Of a stretch of 64,000 nucleotides of DNA, positions 1-9,132 are shown piece after piece. Below the pieces are notes generated by a model. It saw nothing but the letters and a program-made list of their open reading frames with translations, was not told the DNA's origin and did no database searches. The DNA is from Maribellus sediminis (GTDB lineage Bacteria; Bacteroidota; Bacteroidia; Bacteroidales; Prolixibacteraceae): positions 310,001 through 374,000 of the forward strand of contig NZ_WXUB01000004.1 in assembly GCF_011799805.1 (NCBI RefSeq). The letters run 5' to 3'. Every line of letters starts with the position of its first letter. Position 1 is the stretch's first letter. The position numbers and the translations under genes are program-made.

Positions 1-2940
1 TCGGTACCGCCCGCACCAATACTTTTCCCCGGTCAGAAAGTGTGGACTTCAGGCAAATGGGATATTGGAACAACCTCAGCCTGGATCTCGAATAGTAATT
101 CAGCAAACTTTGAAGAAGGTGACAAAGTGCTCTTCGATATTTCTGGCGATAACAATTCGGCTATTACTCTCGAAGGTTCATTAAAACCTGAAGATATAAG
201 GGTTATCTCGCCGATTGATTATGTTTTTGCCGGCTCTGGAAGTATTGATGGAACAACCGATCTTACCAAATCGGGTAGTGGAAATCTAATCCTTAACAAT
301 AGCAATGGCTATACGGGCATAACACGTGTTTGGGATGGTCAACTAACCAACAACGGTACTTTGGAAAATAGTAAGGTACTTGTAAAAAGGTTCGCAACAC
401 TGGCCGGAAACGGTACTTTTAATAAAGGCATTGTTCTGGAAAAACATGCTAATCTGATCGTGAGTAAAGCTACTGTCGAGACCGATACAACGCGCGTGAA
501 CGGAGTCCTTGAAACAAGGGAGAGTTCAACCATTTATATGGATTTAACTGATGATGTTACCGCGTCATCCAAAACCAACGATATGATTATGGTTGATGGA
601 GCTCTCGTTATTACTGGCATGACTACCATTTCAATTAATCGTGTGGATGGGAAATTATCTGCAGGTGAGTATGTGTTGATGACCGTGAGCGATACTCTGA
701 CCGGAAACCTGGAAGATATCGCGATTGAAGGCATTGAAGGAACACCATATACGCTTGAATTTGAGGATCATAAACTCAAACTCGTTGTAGCAGATACACG
801 TATGCCGGGAACAATTATATGGAGCGGTGCAGTAGATAATAAGTGGGATTTGTTTAACCGGTTAAACTGGTCGAACAAAGGAACTGCTGACTATTTTCTT
901 GGAGAGGATTCCGTCATTTTTGATGACAGCGGATTACAGACAAACGTTGAAATACTGGATGATTATGCCATTTCAAATTTTCTTTTTGATGCGGAGAAAA
1001 ACTATACGATTAAAGGATCAGGTTCTTTTTCAGGACCTGCAGATCTTATTAAAAAAGGTAGTGGCAGGTTAACAATCCTGACCCAAAATTCTTATACAGG
1101 TGCCACAATAATCGAAGAAGGAACGCTCCGTGTTCAGGAATTGGTAAACGCAGGCTACGCATCTGCTATCGGGGCCGCTTCAGCTGAAGCAGCAAATATA
1201 ATTATAGATGGTGGTGAGTTGGAAGTGACGAATAACACGGGCATGTCGACCGATAAAAACATTACACTCGGTATTAACGACGGAGCGATCACAATTGCCA
1301 ATACCTACGGTAATTTATTGCTTGCAGGTACTCTTCATGGAAATGGACGACTCATAAAAAACGGCAGTGGAACTTTGTCGTTGAAAAACGGCAACTCGCA
1401 TAAGGGAACAATAATTAATGAAGGTACCTTGCAACTGGCCGACGATCCTGCTAATATTTGGGGTTTGGGAGATACCGTTACCCTAAACGGAGGAACACTT
1501 GCCATGAACGATAATTCATATTCCTATACCGATGGTTGTCGCTGGCATATCGTTGTTCCTGAAGGAAAAACCGGAACGTTGAAGTTAGACAGCAGAAGTT
1601 CACTCACCGGAAAACTTTTTGGTTCAGGAAAACTAATCCTTTATTCCCCATGGATACGAAACGACTTGAATGGCGATTGGTCGAATTTTACCGGAACGAT
1701 TCAGGTAACGGCCGACGGAGACGGTGGCGATTGGCGTATTAATAACAGGTACGGATATGAAAATGCTTCGGTTATTTTAAGCAGTAAAGTTTATGCCTAC
1801 AACCTGATAAATGTTGAAACCAAGCTCGGATCACTTTCAGGAAGCAGTAGTTCCACGCTGGCACCCGGAACCTGGAGCGTCGGATTCAATAATCAGGATG
1901 CAACTTATTCCGGATTAATTACCGGAGTAGCAAACATTAATAAGTACGGAACAGGTAACTGGACACTTACTCACGCCAATGATTACAGCGGTTCAACCAA
2001 CGTTTACGAAGGTACTTTAACGGTTGATAATATTTCCGGAAGTGCCACTGGTTCGGGAGGCGTATTTGTAAGAGAAGGAGCCATGCTGGAAGGAAACGGA
2101 TCGATCGACGGAACGGTGGGTATTTATTCCGATGCAACCTGCAACATGGGTGCATCCAGTAACTTAAATGGGATGGTGAATATTCAGGGAAGCCTGGTCG
2201 GAAAAGGAAATATTAATGACAGGCTGACCATTTTATCGGGAGGTATTCGTAAAGGCGAAAATATAATAAATGCGCCCGTAATTGTAAGACGTAATGGGAT
2301 ACTTTCGGGAGAAGGATCCATACGGGGTAATTTAACACTTTATGAAGGCGCCATTGTAGCACCGGGAACTGATGGACTTGGAATACTTACTTTTGATAAA
2401 GATGTAGTTTTGGTAAACGACGCCATTCTTGAAATTGAAATCAATAATGCTACTAAAGAAAATGATGTGCTTAAAACTTCGGGTATGTTGACACTTGATG
2501 GAACATTAAAAGTAGCAGAAGTGGGTGGAGTAGCGTTTGAAGCCGGCAACAGCTTTGAACTGTTTGAGGCGGATAGTGTTGGCGGAGAGTTTGATGTTAT
2601 TGAACCTGCAACACCCGGTGAAGGGCTGGAGTGGGATCTTTCGAACATTTCAGCAGGTATTCTTGGTGTTACTTCTGTTACTTCTGTGAATACTTTCGAA
2701 AAAGCTGATATTGTTGTTTATCCTAATCCGGGTACAGGAACATTCTATTTAAAAAGGAATACGGTGAATTCAATAAAATCCATTTCCGTTGCGAATATGG
2801 ATGGGCGTATTATTTATTCTGATGTCCCGGTTTCTTCAGAACGAATAGAACTTGACCTGCAGGATCAACCGGCCGGAATATATTTCTTAAGAGTAACCTT
2901 CACCGATAAAGAAATAATTGAAAAACTGGTGAAAAAATAA
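1..2940 (+). CDS. Autotransporter-associated beta-strand repeat protein with T9SS sorting domain (5' truncated)
   Basis: The frame is open from base 1, so the gene begins upstream; a GTG at 40 is only an internal codon. The 979 visible residues form a repetitive beta-helix-like passenger. At least four copies of the passenger-associated transport repeat (pattern GSGxLxLxxxNxYxGxTxVxxGTL) lie near residues 85-120, 346-379, 449-483 and 644-677. The last ~75 residues are a type A T9SS sorting domain: a VVYPNPGTG motif, then beta strands ending in AGIYFLRVTF and a basic tail. No autotransporter beta-barrel follows, so export is expected through T9SS and not by type V secretion. The protein should be secreted or surface-attached, as an adhesin or as part of a modular glycan-binding protein. 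Whether an enzyme domain stands at the missing N-terminus cannot be seen. Family call confident; function unknown. Confidence 0.85.
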   Translation, partial: SVPPAPILFPGQKVWTSGKWDIGTTSAWISNSNSANFEEGDKVLFDISGDNNSAITLEGSLKPEDIRVISPIDYVFAGSGSIDGTTDLTKSGSGNLILNNSNGYTGITRVWDGQLTNNGTLENSKVLVKRFATLAGNGTFNKGIVLEKHANLIVSKATVETDTTRVNGVLETRESSTIYMDLTDDVTASSKTNDMIMVDGALVITGMTTISINRVDGKLSAGEYVLMTVSDTLTGNLEDIAIEGIEGTPYTLEFEDHKLKLVVADTRMPGTIIWSGAVDNKWDLFNRLNWSNKGTADYFLGEDSVIFDDSGLQTNVEILDDYAISNFLFDAEKNYTIKGSGSFSGPADLIKKGSGRLTILTQNSYTGATIIEEGTLRVQELVNAGYASAIGAASAEAANIIIDGGELEVTNNTGMSTDKNITLGINDGAITIANTYGNLLLAGTLHGNGRLIKNGSGTLSLKNGNSHKGTIINEGTLQLADDPANIWGLGDTVTLNGGTLAMNDNSYSYTDGCRWHIVVPEGKTGTLKLDSRSSLTGKLFGSGKLILYSPWIRNDLNGDWSNFTGTIQVTADGDGGDWRINNRYGYENASVILSSKVYAYNLINVETKLGSLSGSSSSTLAPGTWSVGFNNQDATYSGLITGVANINKYGTGNWTLTHANDYSGSTNVYEGTLTVDNISGSATGSGGVFVREGAMLEGNGSIDGTVGIYSDATCNMGASSNLNGMVNIQGSLVGKGNINDRLTILSGGIRKGENIINAPVIVRRNGILSGEGSIRGNLTLYEGAIVAPGTDGLGILTFDKDVVLVNDAILEIEINNATKENDVLKTSGMLTLDGTLKVAEVGGVAFEAGNSFELFEADSVGGEFDVIEPATPGEGLEWDLSNISAGILGVTSVTSVNTFEKADIVVYPNPGTGTFYLKRNTVNSIKSISVANMDGRIIYSDVPVSSERIELDLQDQPAGIYFLRVTFTDKEIIEKLVKK

Positions 2941-3008
2941 TTTCATTCATAGCGCTCTGTTTGCGGTATCGATAGACAATTCGTAGCAATTATCATATAT
3001 AATTTAAA

Positions 3009-3040
3009 GAACATCCGAAGAATAATTTCTTCGGATGTTC
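3009..3040. terminator. Bidirectional hairpin terminator between convergent genes
   Basis: A perfect 14-bp inverted repeat (3009-3022 with 3027-3040, stem half GAACATCCGAAGAA) closes a 4-base loop and is followed by TGTTTTAATT on the + strand. It lies between the stop of the + strand repeat protein and the stop of the - strand GH51 gene, so it can end both transcripts. Confidence 0.8.
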
Positions 3041-3093
3041 TGTTTTAATTCATGTTGATTTTTTAAAACTTATTTAAGTGGAATTGGATGGAA

Positions 3094-4704
3094 TTATTGT
3101 GTGATTTTTCCTTTTATCATAGTCAGCGAGTGTGCCGGAAATTCATAAGTAAACGAGCTTGCTTCATTTAAGGTAAGTGAAGCTTTCTTTACTGTTTTTA
3201 CAGTTGTTTTCCCAAAATCATTCTCCGATTTAATATCCGGTCCATTAACCTCAAAAACTTCGAACTCGCCATTGAACAAGCCTTCCTGCGAAAATAAATC
3301 GGTAGCAATGGCTTTGTCTTTATGACGGTTAATTACAGTAATAACTATTTCTCCATCGTTATATGCAGCTGAAACGTCGAGGTAGGGTACATTTTTTTGC
3401 TGGGTTGCCTGTTCTGCCAGTCCCAGGTAGAATTCATCGGTGTCGTAGGTATCGCAATCCACAAAAACGTCAAGAGAGGTTCCGAACATGTTGTTGGCAA
3501 AAAGTTGCAGCGGGTAGTAAATCGTTTGCAGGAACATTCCGTCCTTCTCAGTAAAAATGGGTGCTATTACATTTACTAATTGTGCCATATTGGCCATTTT
3601 CACAATATCCGCATTTCGGATAAAAGCGTTTAAAAAGCCACCAATCACCAATGCGTCTTCAAGATTATACCGCTCTTCGAGCGCACGTTCACCGGTCATT
3701 GTTTCCTCCTGCCGCCAACGGTACCAAATATTATACTCATCCCATGCGATATATATCGGGTCTCGGTTTCCACGGTCAGCTTTTTCCATTTCACGCATAA
3801 TCATTCCCTTTACAACTTTGGTCCGTTCTTCAAGCACCAGTGGCGATGAAACGAAATTGTAATAGTTGTCCTGATGGTTTCCAACATACATATGCAGAGC
3901 GATATAATCAACCACATCTTTTAATTCCGAAAGAATGGTTGCGTTCCATTCATGCGGATCATTATTCGGCCTGAAATTGGAGGCCCCGGTTGCGATTAGT
4001 TTTATCGAAGGGTCGGTTAAACGCATAAGTTTAGCCGCTTCACGGGCTTTCTTACTGTAATCTTCAGCATTGAGATGGCCCATTTGCCAGAAGCCGTCCA
4101 TTTCGTTTCCAAGGCTCCAGTATTTGATATTGTGGGGCTCTGCATAGCCATGTTTTTTACGTAATTCGGCAGAATACGGGCCTTCTTTTACATTACAGTA
4201 TTCTACCCATTGCTGTGCTTCTTCAATGGTTCCTGTACCCAGGTTTACGGCAAAATATGGTTCGGTGCCAATCCTTCGGGCATAATCCACAAATTCATTT
4301 GTTCCAAACTGGTTTGTTTCAAGCCGGGCCCAGGCAAGTTCCATTCGTGGTGGCCGCTCATCTTTTGGGCCAACACCGTCTTTCCAGTGATAATTCGAAA
4401 CAAAGTTACCTCCCGGATAACGTAGAAGCGGGATGTTCAAATCCTTCACAGCGTCCAGAACATCCAGGCGTATTCCGTTTTCATCAGCATAAGGCGACTC
4501 TGGATCGTAAATGCCACCGTAAACACACCGACCAAGATGTTCCACAAAATTTCCGTAAATGTTGTTGTTAATCTCTCCAATTTGCCGGTCGATATCTATT
4601 TTAATACGCGCATTTTGTGCCATCGAAAATGTTGAACTTATCAATCCGGCAATAATTGTCAGCGCCAGGCAGCGCAATACATAAATTTGGTTCGTTTGTT
4701 TCAT
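3094..4704 (-). CDS. GH51 alpha-L-arabinofuranosidase
   Basis: This 536-residue enzyme should remove terminal alpha-L-arabinofuranosyl groups from arabinan or arabinoxylan oligosaccharides. The GH51 TIM barrel shows the acid/base Glu201 in SLGNEMDG and the nucleophile Glu323 in AWDEYNIW, followed by the family's C-terminal beta-sandwich. I chose the ATG at 4704 because it starts a normal signal peptide (basic MKQTNQ, hydrophobic core, cleavage near SMAQ); the frame extends 14 codons further up to 4746 but that would overlap the preceding gene and spoil the signal. No lipobox cysteine, so the enzyme is probably periplasmic. It begins 13 bases after the stop of the GH43 gene, so the two form an arabinan-degrading pair in one transcript. 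Confidence 0.93.
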   Translation of the reverse strand: MKQTNQIYVLRCLALTIIAGLISSTFSMAQNARIKIDIDRQIGEINNNIYGNFVEHLGRCVYGGIYDPESPYADENGIRLDVLDAVKDLNIPLLRYPGGNFVSNYHWKDGVGPKDERPPRMELAWARLETNQFGTNEFVDYARRIGTEPYFAVNLGTGTIEEAQQWVEYCNVKEGPYSAELRKKHGYAEPHNIKYWSLGNEMDGFWQMGHLNAEDYSKKAREAAKLMRLTDPSIKLIATGASNFRPNNDPHEWNATILSELKDVVDYIALHMYVGNHQDNYYNFVSSPLVLEERTKVVKGMIMREMEKADRGNRDPIYIAWDEYNIWYRWRQEETMTGERALEERYNLEDALVIGGFLNAFIRNADIVKMANMAQLVNVIAPIFTEKDGMFLQTIYYPLQLFANNMFGTSLDVFVDCDTYDTDEFYLGLAEQATQQKNVPYLDVSAAYNDGEIVITVINRHKDKAIATDLFSQEGLFNGEFEVFEVNGPDIKSENDFGKTTVKTVKKASLTLNEASSFTYEFPAHSLTMIKGKITQ

Positions 4705-4717
4705 AGTATAGTTGTTG

Positions 4718-5722
4718 TTAGAGTTCTTCTGCAATTGGCCATCCATCCTTATCCCAATCCATTTTTTTGATGATCAGTTTTGACTTTCCGTTGTCATGTG
4801 CATCATAGCCATGAAAAATCAGGTAATCTGTCCCGTCAAAAGTACAGGCGGCGTTATGTCCAACACCGTACCAGTCTTCATTACCTTTCAGAACGATTGT
4901 GCCTCCTCCGGTTGCCATCGAATTTCCATTTTTATCGAGATAAGGGCCGGGTATTGTTTCCGATCGGCCAACGATCATTTTGTAGGTGCTGTTCACACCT
5001 TTACAACAATAATCGATGGAAGCAAAAAGATAGTAATATTTACCCTTTTTAAAAATGAAGGGTGCTTCAATGGCATTACCTCCTGCATCTTTCGGATTGT
5101 CATCGACAGACGGTGGATTAGGTTCTTTCGATGACTTTTTACGCGATGCAATTGTAGGAATTGCATTTAAATCTTCTGCTGGCGCTGTGGCTTCAGGATT
5201 CATTTTTACCAATTTTAAACCATCCCAAAACGAACCAAAAGTGAGGTAAGGAGTTCCGTCATCGGCAACGATTAAATTCGGATCGATGGCATTCCAGTTG
5301 GTCTCGCCCGGAAATGATTGAATTACTTTTCCGTGATCGATCCATTGAAAGTCCGGATCGTTCGGATCAAGTGTTTTGTTGGTGGCAAGCCCAATACACG
5401 AGGTGTTTTTACCGAATGCCGATACTGAGTAGTACAAATAGTATTTCCCCTTATAAAAAGAAATATCCGGAGCCCAAATATGTCCTCTGAAACCTTCTAC
5501 TGCCTCTTTCGCCCATTGAGGTGCTTCCGAAAAAACAGCTTGCTCGCGTTTCCATTCCTTCATGTCCGGCGACGACCACACGCTGATTCCCCAGCCGGTG
5601 CAAAACAAATAGTAAGTATTGTTTTCACGTATCATCACAGGATCGTGTACACTGATTTTCTGTGCTTCGGAAATACCCGTAAACAAAAGTAAAGCCAGGA
5701 GCGTAATGTAAATTCTATTCAT
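4718..5722 (-). CDS. GH43 arabinanase/arabinofuranosidase-like enzyme
   Basis: A 334-residue secreted enzyme of the five-bladed beta-propeller family GH43, most like endo-1,5-alpha-L-arabinanases. The three expected acidic residues are visible: base Asp27 in SVHDPVM, Asp147 in NAIDPNL, and acid Glu219 in NAIEAPF. A CC pair in DYCCKGVNSTY is shared with the other two GH43 proteins in this window. Residues 1-20 are a signal peptide (MNRIYITL... GISEAQ) without a lipobox, so the enzyme is probably periplasmic. It is the first gene of a two-gene unit with the GH51 gene: GH43 would make or shorten arabino-oligosaccharides that GH51 finishes. GH43 also includes xylosidases, so the exact substrate is inferred from context. 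Confidence 0.9.
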   Translation of the reverse strand: MNRIYITLLALLLFTGISEAQKISVHDPVMIRENNTYYLFCTGWGISVWSSPDMKEWKREQAVFSEAPQWAKEAVEGFRGHIWAPDISFYKGKYYLYYSVSAFGKNTSCIGLATNKTLDPNDPDFQWIDHGKVIQSFPGETNWNAIDPNLIVADDGTPYLTFGSFWDGLKLVKMNPEATAPAEDLNAIPTIASRKKSSKEPNPPSVDDNPKDAGGNAIEAPFIFKKGKYYYLFASIDYCCKGVNSTYKMIVGRSETIPGPYLDKNGNSMATGGGTIVLKGNEDWYGVGHNAACTFDGTDYLIFHGYDAHDNGKSKLIIKKMDWDKDGWPIAEEL

Positions 5723-6026
5723 AATTTTTAGTTTTTATTTCATCGTTTGACAGGACGACTTTCTTAAATATTTGATATTAGAAATCGATTTTCAAGAATT
5801 GACTAAATTTAGCAGATACCTTTTATAATTCATAATTATTGGTTGACTGTTTAATCTGCAATCTTAACTATCAAGCGGTGGCAAACATTTGCAGAGTTTC
5901 TAACTCTTGATTGACCTATTCATGACATTTGTAAATCCACGCTCTTAGTAGCTTTGTGAGGTACAAATTATTGAACTAAAACGGACGAGTAATTAGATTC
6001 ACTAAATAGTCCTACTGAGTGAAAAA
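5723..6026. other. Divergent intergenic region between arabinan and clan GH-A genes
   Basis: This 304-base AT-rich stretch separates the start of the - strand GH43 gene from the + strand glycosidase gene. It holds one recognisable + strand promoter (listed separately). No TAnnTTTG element was found for the GH43 direction and no open reading frame worth calling was seen. Confidence 0.6.
5928..5956 (+). promoter_or_regulatory. Bacteroidota-type promoter upstream of the clan GH-A gene
   Basis: A TTTG at 5928-5931 is followed after 17 bases by TAGCTTTG at 5949-5956. These match the -33 (TTTG/TTG) and -7 (TAnnTTTG) elements of the primary sigma factor of Bacteroidota. Transcription would start near 5963, about 64 bases before the ATG at 6027. 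Confidence 0.55.
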
Positions 6027-8822
6027 ATGAGAATACGACAGCTAACTATACTAATAATACTATTTGGGTTTCAATTATTCCCGGTTGCGGCACAAAACCC
6101 GGAACTGTCAGATGTACCCGCAAGTGCCGGCGATATTCTTCAGGCATTTCCGCTTACCGATCGTACCCTAAGTTTTAATCTTTCTGAGAGCGGAGAACAT
6201 AAAGACGTAAACTGGGGGCTGGATCTGGCCTGGCGCGACAAAAACAATATAATCCGGGGTATGGCATTTATGGGACCCGAAAATGTGGATATTATCCGGT
6301 CGTCTTTCATGCCAACCGAACCTTTACTTGGAGATACTGCATTACAAGGCGGTGCATTGATTTATACGAAAGAGCGAATCAAAATAATCAACGATTTATT
6401 GGGCCCAAATACCAAAGTGGCACTCAACTGCGATCATCCAAGCGTACATTCTTATTTCCAGGGGAATGCCGTAAATTGGGCAAATCTAATCGATGTAACA
6501 ACAAAAATGCATCAGGAGGCTGGTTTCGATGTTGTTACAGTTTCGCCGTTTAATGAACCCGATTATTCTTATACAGGACAGGGCACCATCGATGACTTTT
6601 ACAACATCATCCGTGAGCTGAATAAAATTCCCCGCTTCGATTCCATTCGTATTTCCGGGGGGAACACCCTTAATAATGATCAGGCCTTGTACTGGTACAA
6701 TTACCTGAATCCGGCCGGACTGGAAGAAGGGAATACACACCAGCTTGCAGGAAGTTTTGACACCTATGCTGAATTTTTTCAGGCGGTGAGGACCAATGGT
6801 GATCATGCAACCGCCGACGAAATGCATAATGTGATGGATGCCATGGTTGGACTGGAATACGGATTGCAGACCGGAATTTGGTGGGGCTGGGCAGAATATG
6901 CCCGCGGAGAATTTTGTAAGGTTACCAAGGGTGAACGCCTGGGGTATGCAGAACATCGACCGAACTGGACGGCTGCATCGGTTTACAGAGGGCAGGACGG
7001 TAAAGTACAGGCTTTCTGCGGCTCGTCGGAAAGACAGGCAGTAAGCACCACATATACTTACATTTCTAAAGACAGGGACGTTTATTATGATGGTTATGGC
7101 CCTCAACGACAGTTTATCCTGGAAATGCCGGGAGGTACCGGATACCAGCAAGGCCAAACCAATGCAGAAAAAGTCATCAACATTACGTGGGGCGATGACA
7201 TTCAGCCAATAATCAATGGAAGATACCTTCTGGTTAACAGGAACAGCGGGAAAGTGATGGAAGTTGCCGGTGGATCAACTGCCGCGGGAACAAACGTACG
7301 ACAGGCAACCAGTACCGCAGCTACTTATCAGCAATGGAATGTTACTCCTGTTGACGCACGCGTTGGTGGCGATTTTAGCTATTTTTCGTTTAAGGTTGTG
7401 AATAGTGGTAAATCAATTGATGTCTATAACTGGTCGCTGGAAAATGGAGGAAACATTGCAATCTGGGACGATACAAAAGGAAGCAACCAGCAATGGTACC
7501 TTGAATATGCCGAAGACGGCTGGTTTTATATTCGAAGTCGTCACAGTGCAAAATGCTTAGAGGTTGCAAATAACAGTACCGCAAATGGAGCAAATATTCA
7601 GCAATGGGATTTTGACGGCGGATCAAACCAGCAGTGGCGTTTTGTTCCTGTTGATGCCCCGGTAGAGTTCGATGCTCCCGATGCCCCAACAAACCTGGTT
7701 GCCACGGCAAATGCCGAATCCGTTCGTTTGGACTGGACTGCAAGCCCCGAAGATGATGTAGAGGAGTATACTATTTTTCGTTCCGAGACTTCTGGTGGAC
7801 CATACAACACCATAGCGCGTAATGTGAAGTCGACAGCTTTTGTGGACAATACATGTACCATCGGCGGCCAGTATTATTACAAAATTAAAGCAGTCGATAA
7901 ATCACTGAACAGCTCTGATTATTCCACCGAAGTAGAAGCAATAACCACCGGAGATCATGATTTAGTGGCACATTATAAATTCAATGAAAATACACGCGAC
8001 AGCAGTATTAACCTAAATCATGGTGCTACTTTTGGAGCAATTGGCTACGTTCAGGGAAAAGCGGCTGGTTCAGCCATTGAATTAAACGGTGAAGATGCCT
8101 TTATACAGTTACCGGCAACCATCGCCAGCCAGGAGAAAATCACCATAGCAACATGGGTGCACTGGAATGGTGGATCGCTTCTTCAACGCATTTTTGAGTT
8201 TGCGAATGATGACTCGGAATACATGTACCTGACTCCGATGCTATTTGCAATTAAGAATGGTGGTTCAGAGAAAAGACTAACTACAACAGCCTTGCCGGAA
8301 GGGGAGTGGGCACATATTGCCATAACACTCGGAGAAGCTGGTGTGCGCATGTATTTGAATGGCGAAATGGTGAAGGAATCCACAGAAATAAATATCCGGC
8401 CGATTGAATTCAAACCGATATTGAATTACATTGGACGTGACCAGAAATCTGTTCGCTTGTTCAACGGTTCACTGGATGACTTCAGGATATATAATTACGA
8501 ATTAAGCGGAGAAGAAATTGCTGCGATCTACGAGGATATTAAAACTGATGTAGCTACTGTAGCTGAAGATTTTGAATCAAGTTTTGCAGTTTACCCGAAT
8601 CCTGTAAACAAGGTATTGAAATTCAGTTATTCGAACCGGGAATTAAAAAGCGATGCCAGTTTGAAACTTTATGATGTATTTGGAAGCTTAGTGCTTGAAG
8701 AGCAACTCGGCAACAAATTCGATGGAGAATTAAATGTTTCTGCTATACCCGCAGGCATTTATTTGTTAACGCTCACAAATGGCGAAGAATTAACGACTAA
8801 AAAAATAATTGTTCGGCATTAA
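6027..8822 (+). CDS. Multimodular clan GH-A glycoside hydrolase (GH30-like) with ricin, Fn3, LamG and T9SS domains
   Basis: This 931-residue exported protein has a signal peptide (1-22) and a TIM-barrel-like region (about 25-380). VSPFNEPDYS gives a candidate acid/base Glu177 after Asn, and ADEMHN gives a possible nucleophile Glu265, as in clan GH-A. VSPFNEP resembles GH30 enzymes, but the rest is divergent, so the family is uncertain. A ricin-type beta-trefoil follows (about 390-560, with QQW repeats such as SNQQW), then a fibronectin type III domain (565-655), a LamG/concanavalin-like domain (660-845) and a T9SS sorting domain (about 860-931, AVYPNPVN). It is probably released or displayed at the cell surface to cut an insoluble glycan. 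If GH30-like, beta-1,6-glucan or xylan are candidate substrates. It leads a + strand run and has its own promoter. Confidence 0.72.
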   Translation: MRIRQLTILIILFGFQLFPVAAQNPELSDVPASAGDILQAFPLTDRTLSFNLSESGEHKDVNWGLDLAWRDKNNIIRGMAFMGPENVDIIRSSFMPTEPLLGDTALQGGALIYTKERIKIINDLLGPNTKVALNCDHPSVHSYFQGNAVNWANLIDVTTKMHQEAGFDVVTVSPFNEPDYSYTGQGTIDDFYNIIRELNKIPRFDSIRISGGNTLNNDQALYWYNYLNPAGLEEGNTHQLAGSFDTYAEFFQAVRTNGDHATADEMHNVMDAMVGLEYGLQTGIWWGWAEYARGEFCKVTKGERLGYAEHRPNWTAASVYRGQDGKVQAFCGSSERQAVSTTYTYISKDRDVYYDGYGPQRQFILEMPGGTGYQQGQTNAEKVINITWGDDIQPIINGRYLLVNRNSGKVMEVAGGSTAAGTNVRQATSTAATYQQWNVTPVDARVGGDFSYFSFKVVNSGKSIDVYNWSLENGGNIAIWDDTKGSNQQWYLEYAEDGWFYIRSRHSAKCLEVANNSTANGANIQQWDFDGGSNQQWRFVPVDAPVEFDAPDAPTNLVATANAESVRLDWTASPEDDVEEYTIFRSETSGGPYNTIARNVKSTAFVDNTCTIGGQYYYKIKAVDKSLNSSDYSTEVEAITTGDHDLVAHYKFNENTRDSSINLNHGATFGAIGYVQGKAAGSAIELNGEDAFIQLPATIASQEKITIATWVHWNGGSLLQRIFEFANDDSEYMYLTPMLFAIKNGGSEKRLTTTALPEGEWAHIAITLGEAGVRMYLNGEMVKESTEINIRPIEFKPILNYIGRDQKSVRLFNGSLDDFRIYNYELSGEEIAAIYEDIKTDVATVAEDFESSFAVYPNPVNKVLKFSYSNRELKSDASLKLYDVFGSLVLEEQLGNKFDGELNVSAIPAGIYLLTLTNGEELTTKKIIVRH

Positions 8823-8856
8823 ACCGATTCCTACCGGAATTTAAAATTGAAAACAA

Positions 8857-9120
8857 ATGGCCACAGTTGTAAATATAGATTACGCCGACCTGGTAATACC
8901 TATTTCAAGTTGTCCGTTTCACGATGTTGAAGCTGATTGTCCGTTCATAGAATTTTGGGATTTAACGGACTATTTTGAAAAGCTTGAGCGATTGAACAGT
9001 TTATCGGTTGAAAAGAAAGATGTAATTCGAATGCAACACCAAAACTGTATGAAGATGAAAATTGAGAAAAGTGAAGCGACGCTTTCGAATTTAGTACTAT
9101 CGACCAAAAGTAACTTATAG
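8857..9120 (+). CDS. Small hypothetical protein with a CPF-N6-DCPF motif
   Basis: An 87-residue protein that I do not recognise. It starts 34 bases after the stop of the clan GH-A gene and ends 12 bases before the next glycosidase start, so it looks like a real cistron. There is no signal peptide or membrane segment, so it is probably cytoplasmic, unlike its exported neighbours. Three cysteines stand out: Cys19 and Cys28 in a repeated pattern (SSCPFHDV, ADCPFIEF) and Cys64 in HQNCMKMK. The middle (about 35-75) is rich in charged and leucine residues and probably helical. The cysteines might bind a metal, but this is a guess. Codon use resembles the neighbours. Confidence 0.6.
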   Translation: MATVVNIDYADLVIPISSCPFHDVEADCPFIEFWDLTDYFEKLERLNSLSVEKKDVIRMQHQNCMKMKIEKSEATLSNLVLSTKSNL

Positions 9121-9132
9121 AAGATTCAAATC

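Noticed and set aside
4705-4746. Longer N-terminus for the GH51 gene
   Set aside because: The additional 14 codons overlap the GH43 stop region and put a polar stretch before a normal signal peptide.
6486-7157. 223-codon frame on the - strand inside the clan GH-A gene
   Set aside because: It lies wholly within a well-supported + strand gene, has no recognisable domain, and its composition is that of an antisense shadow.
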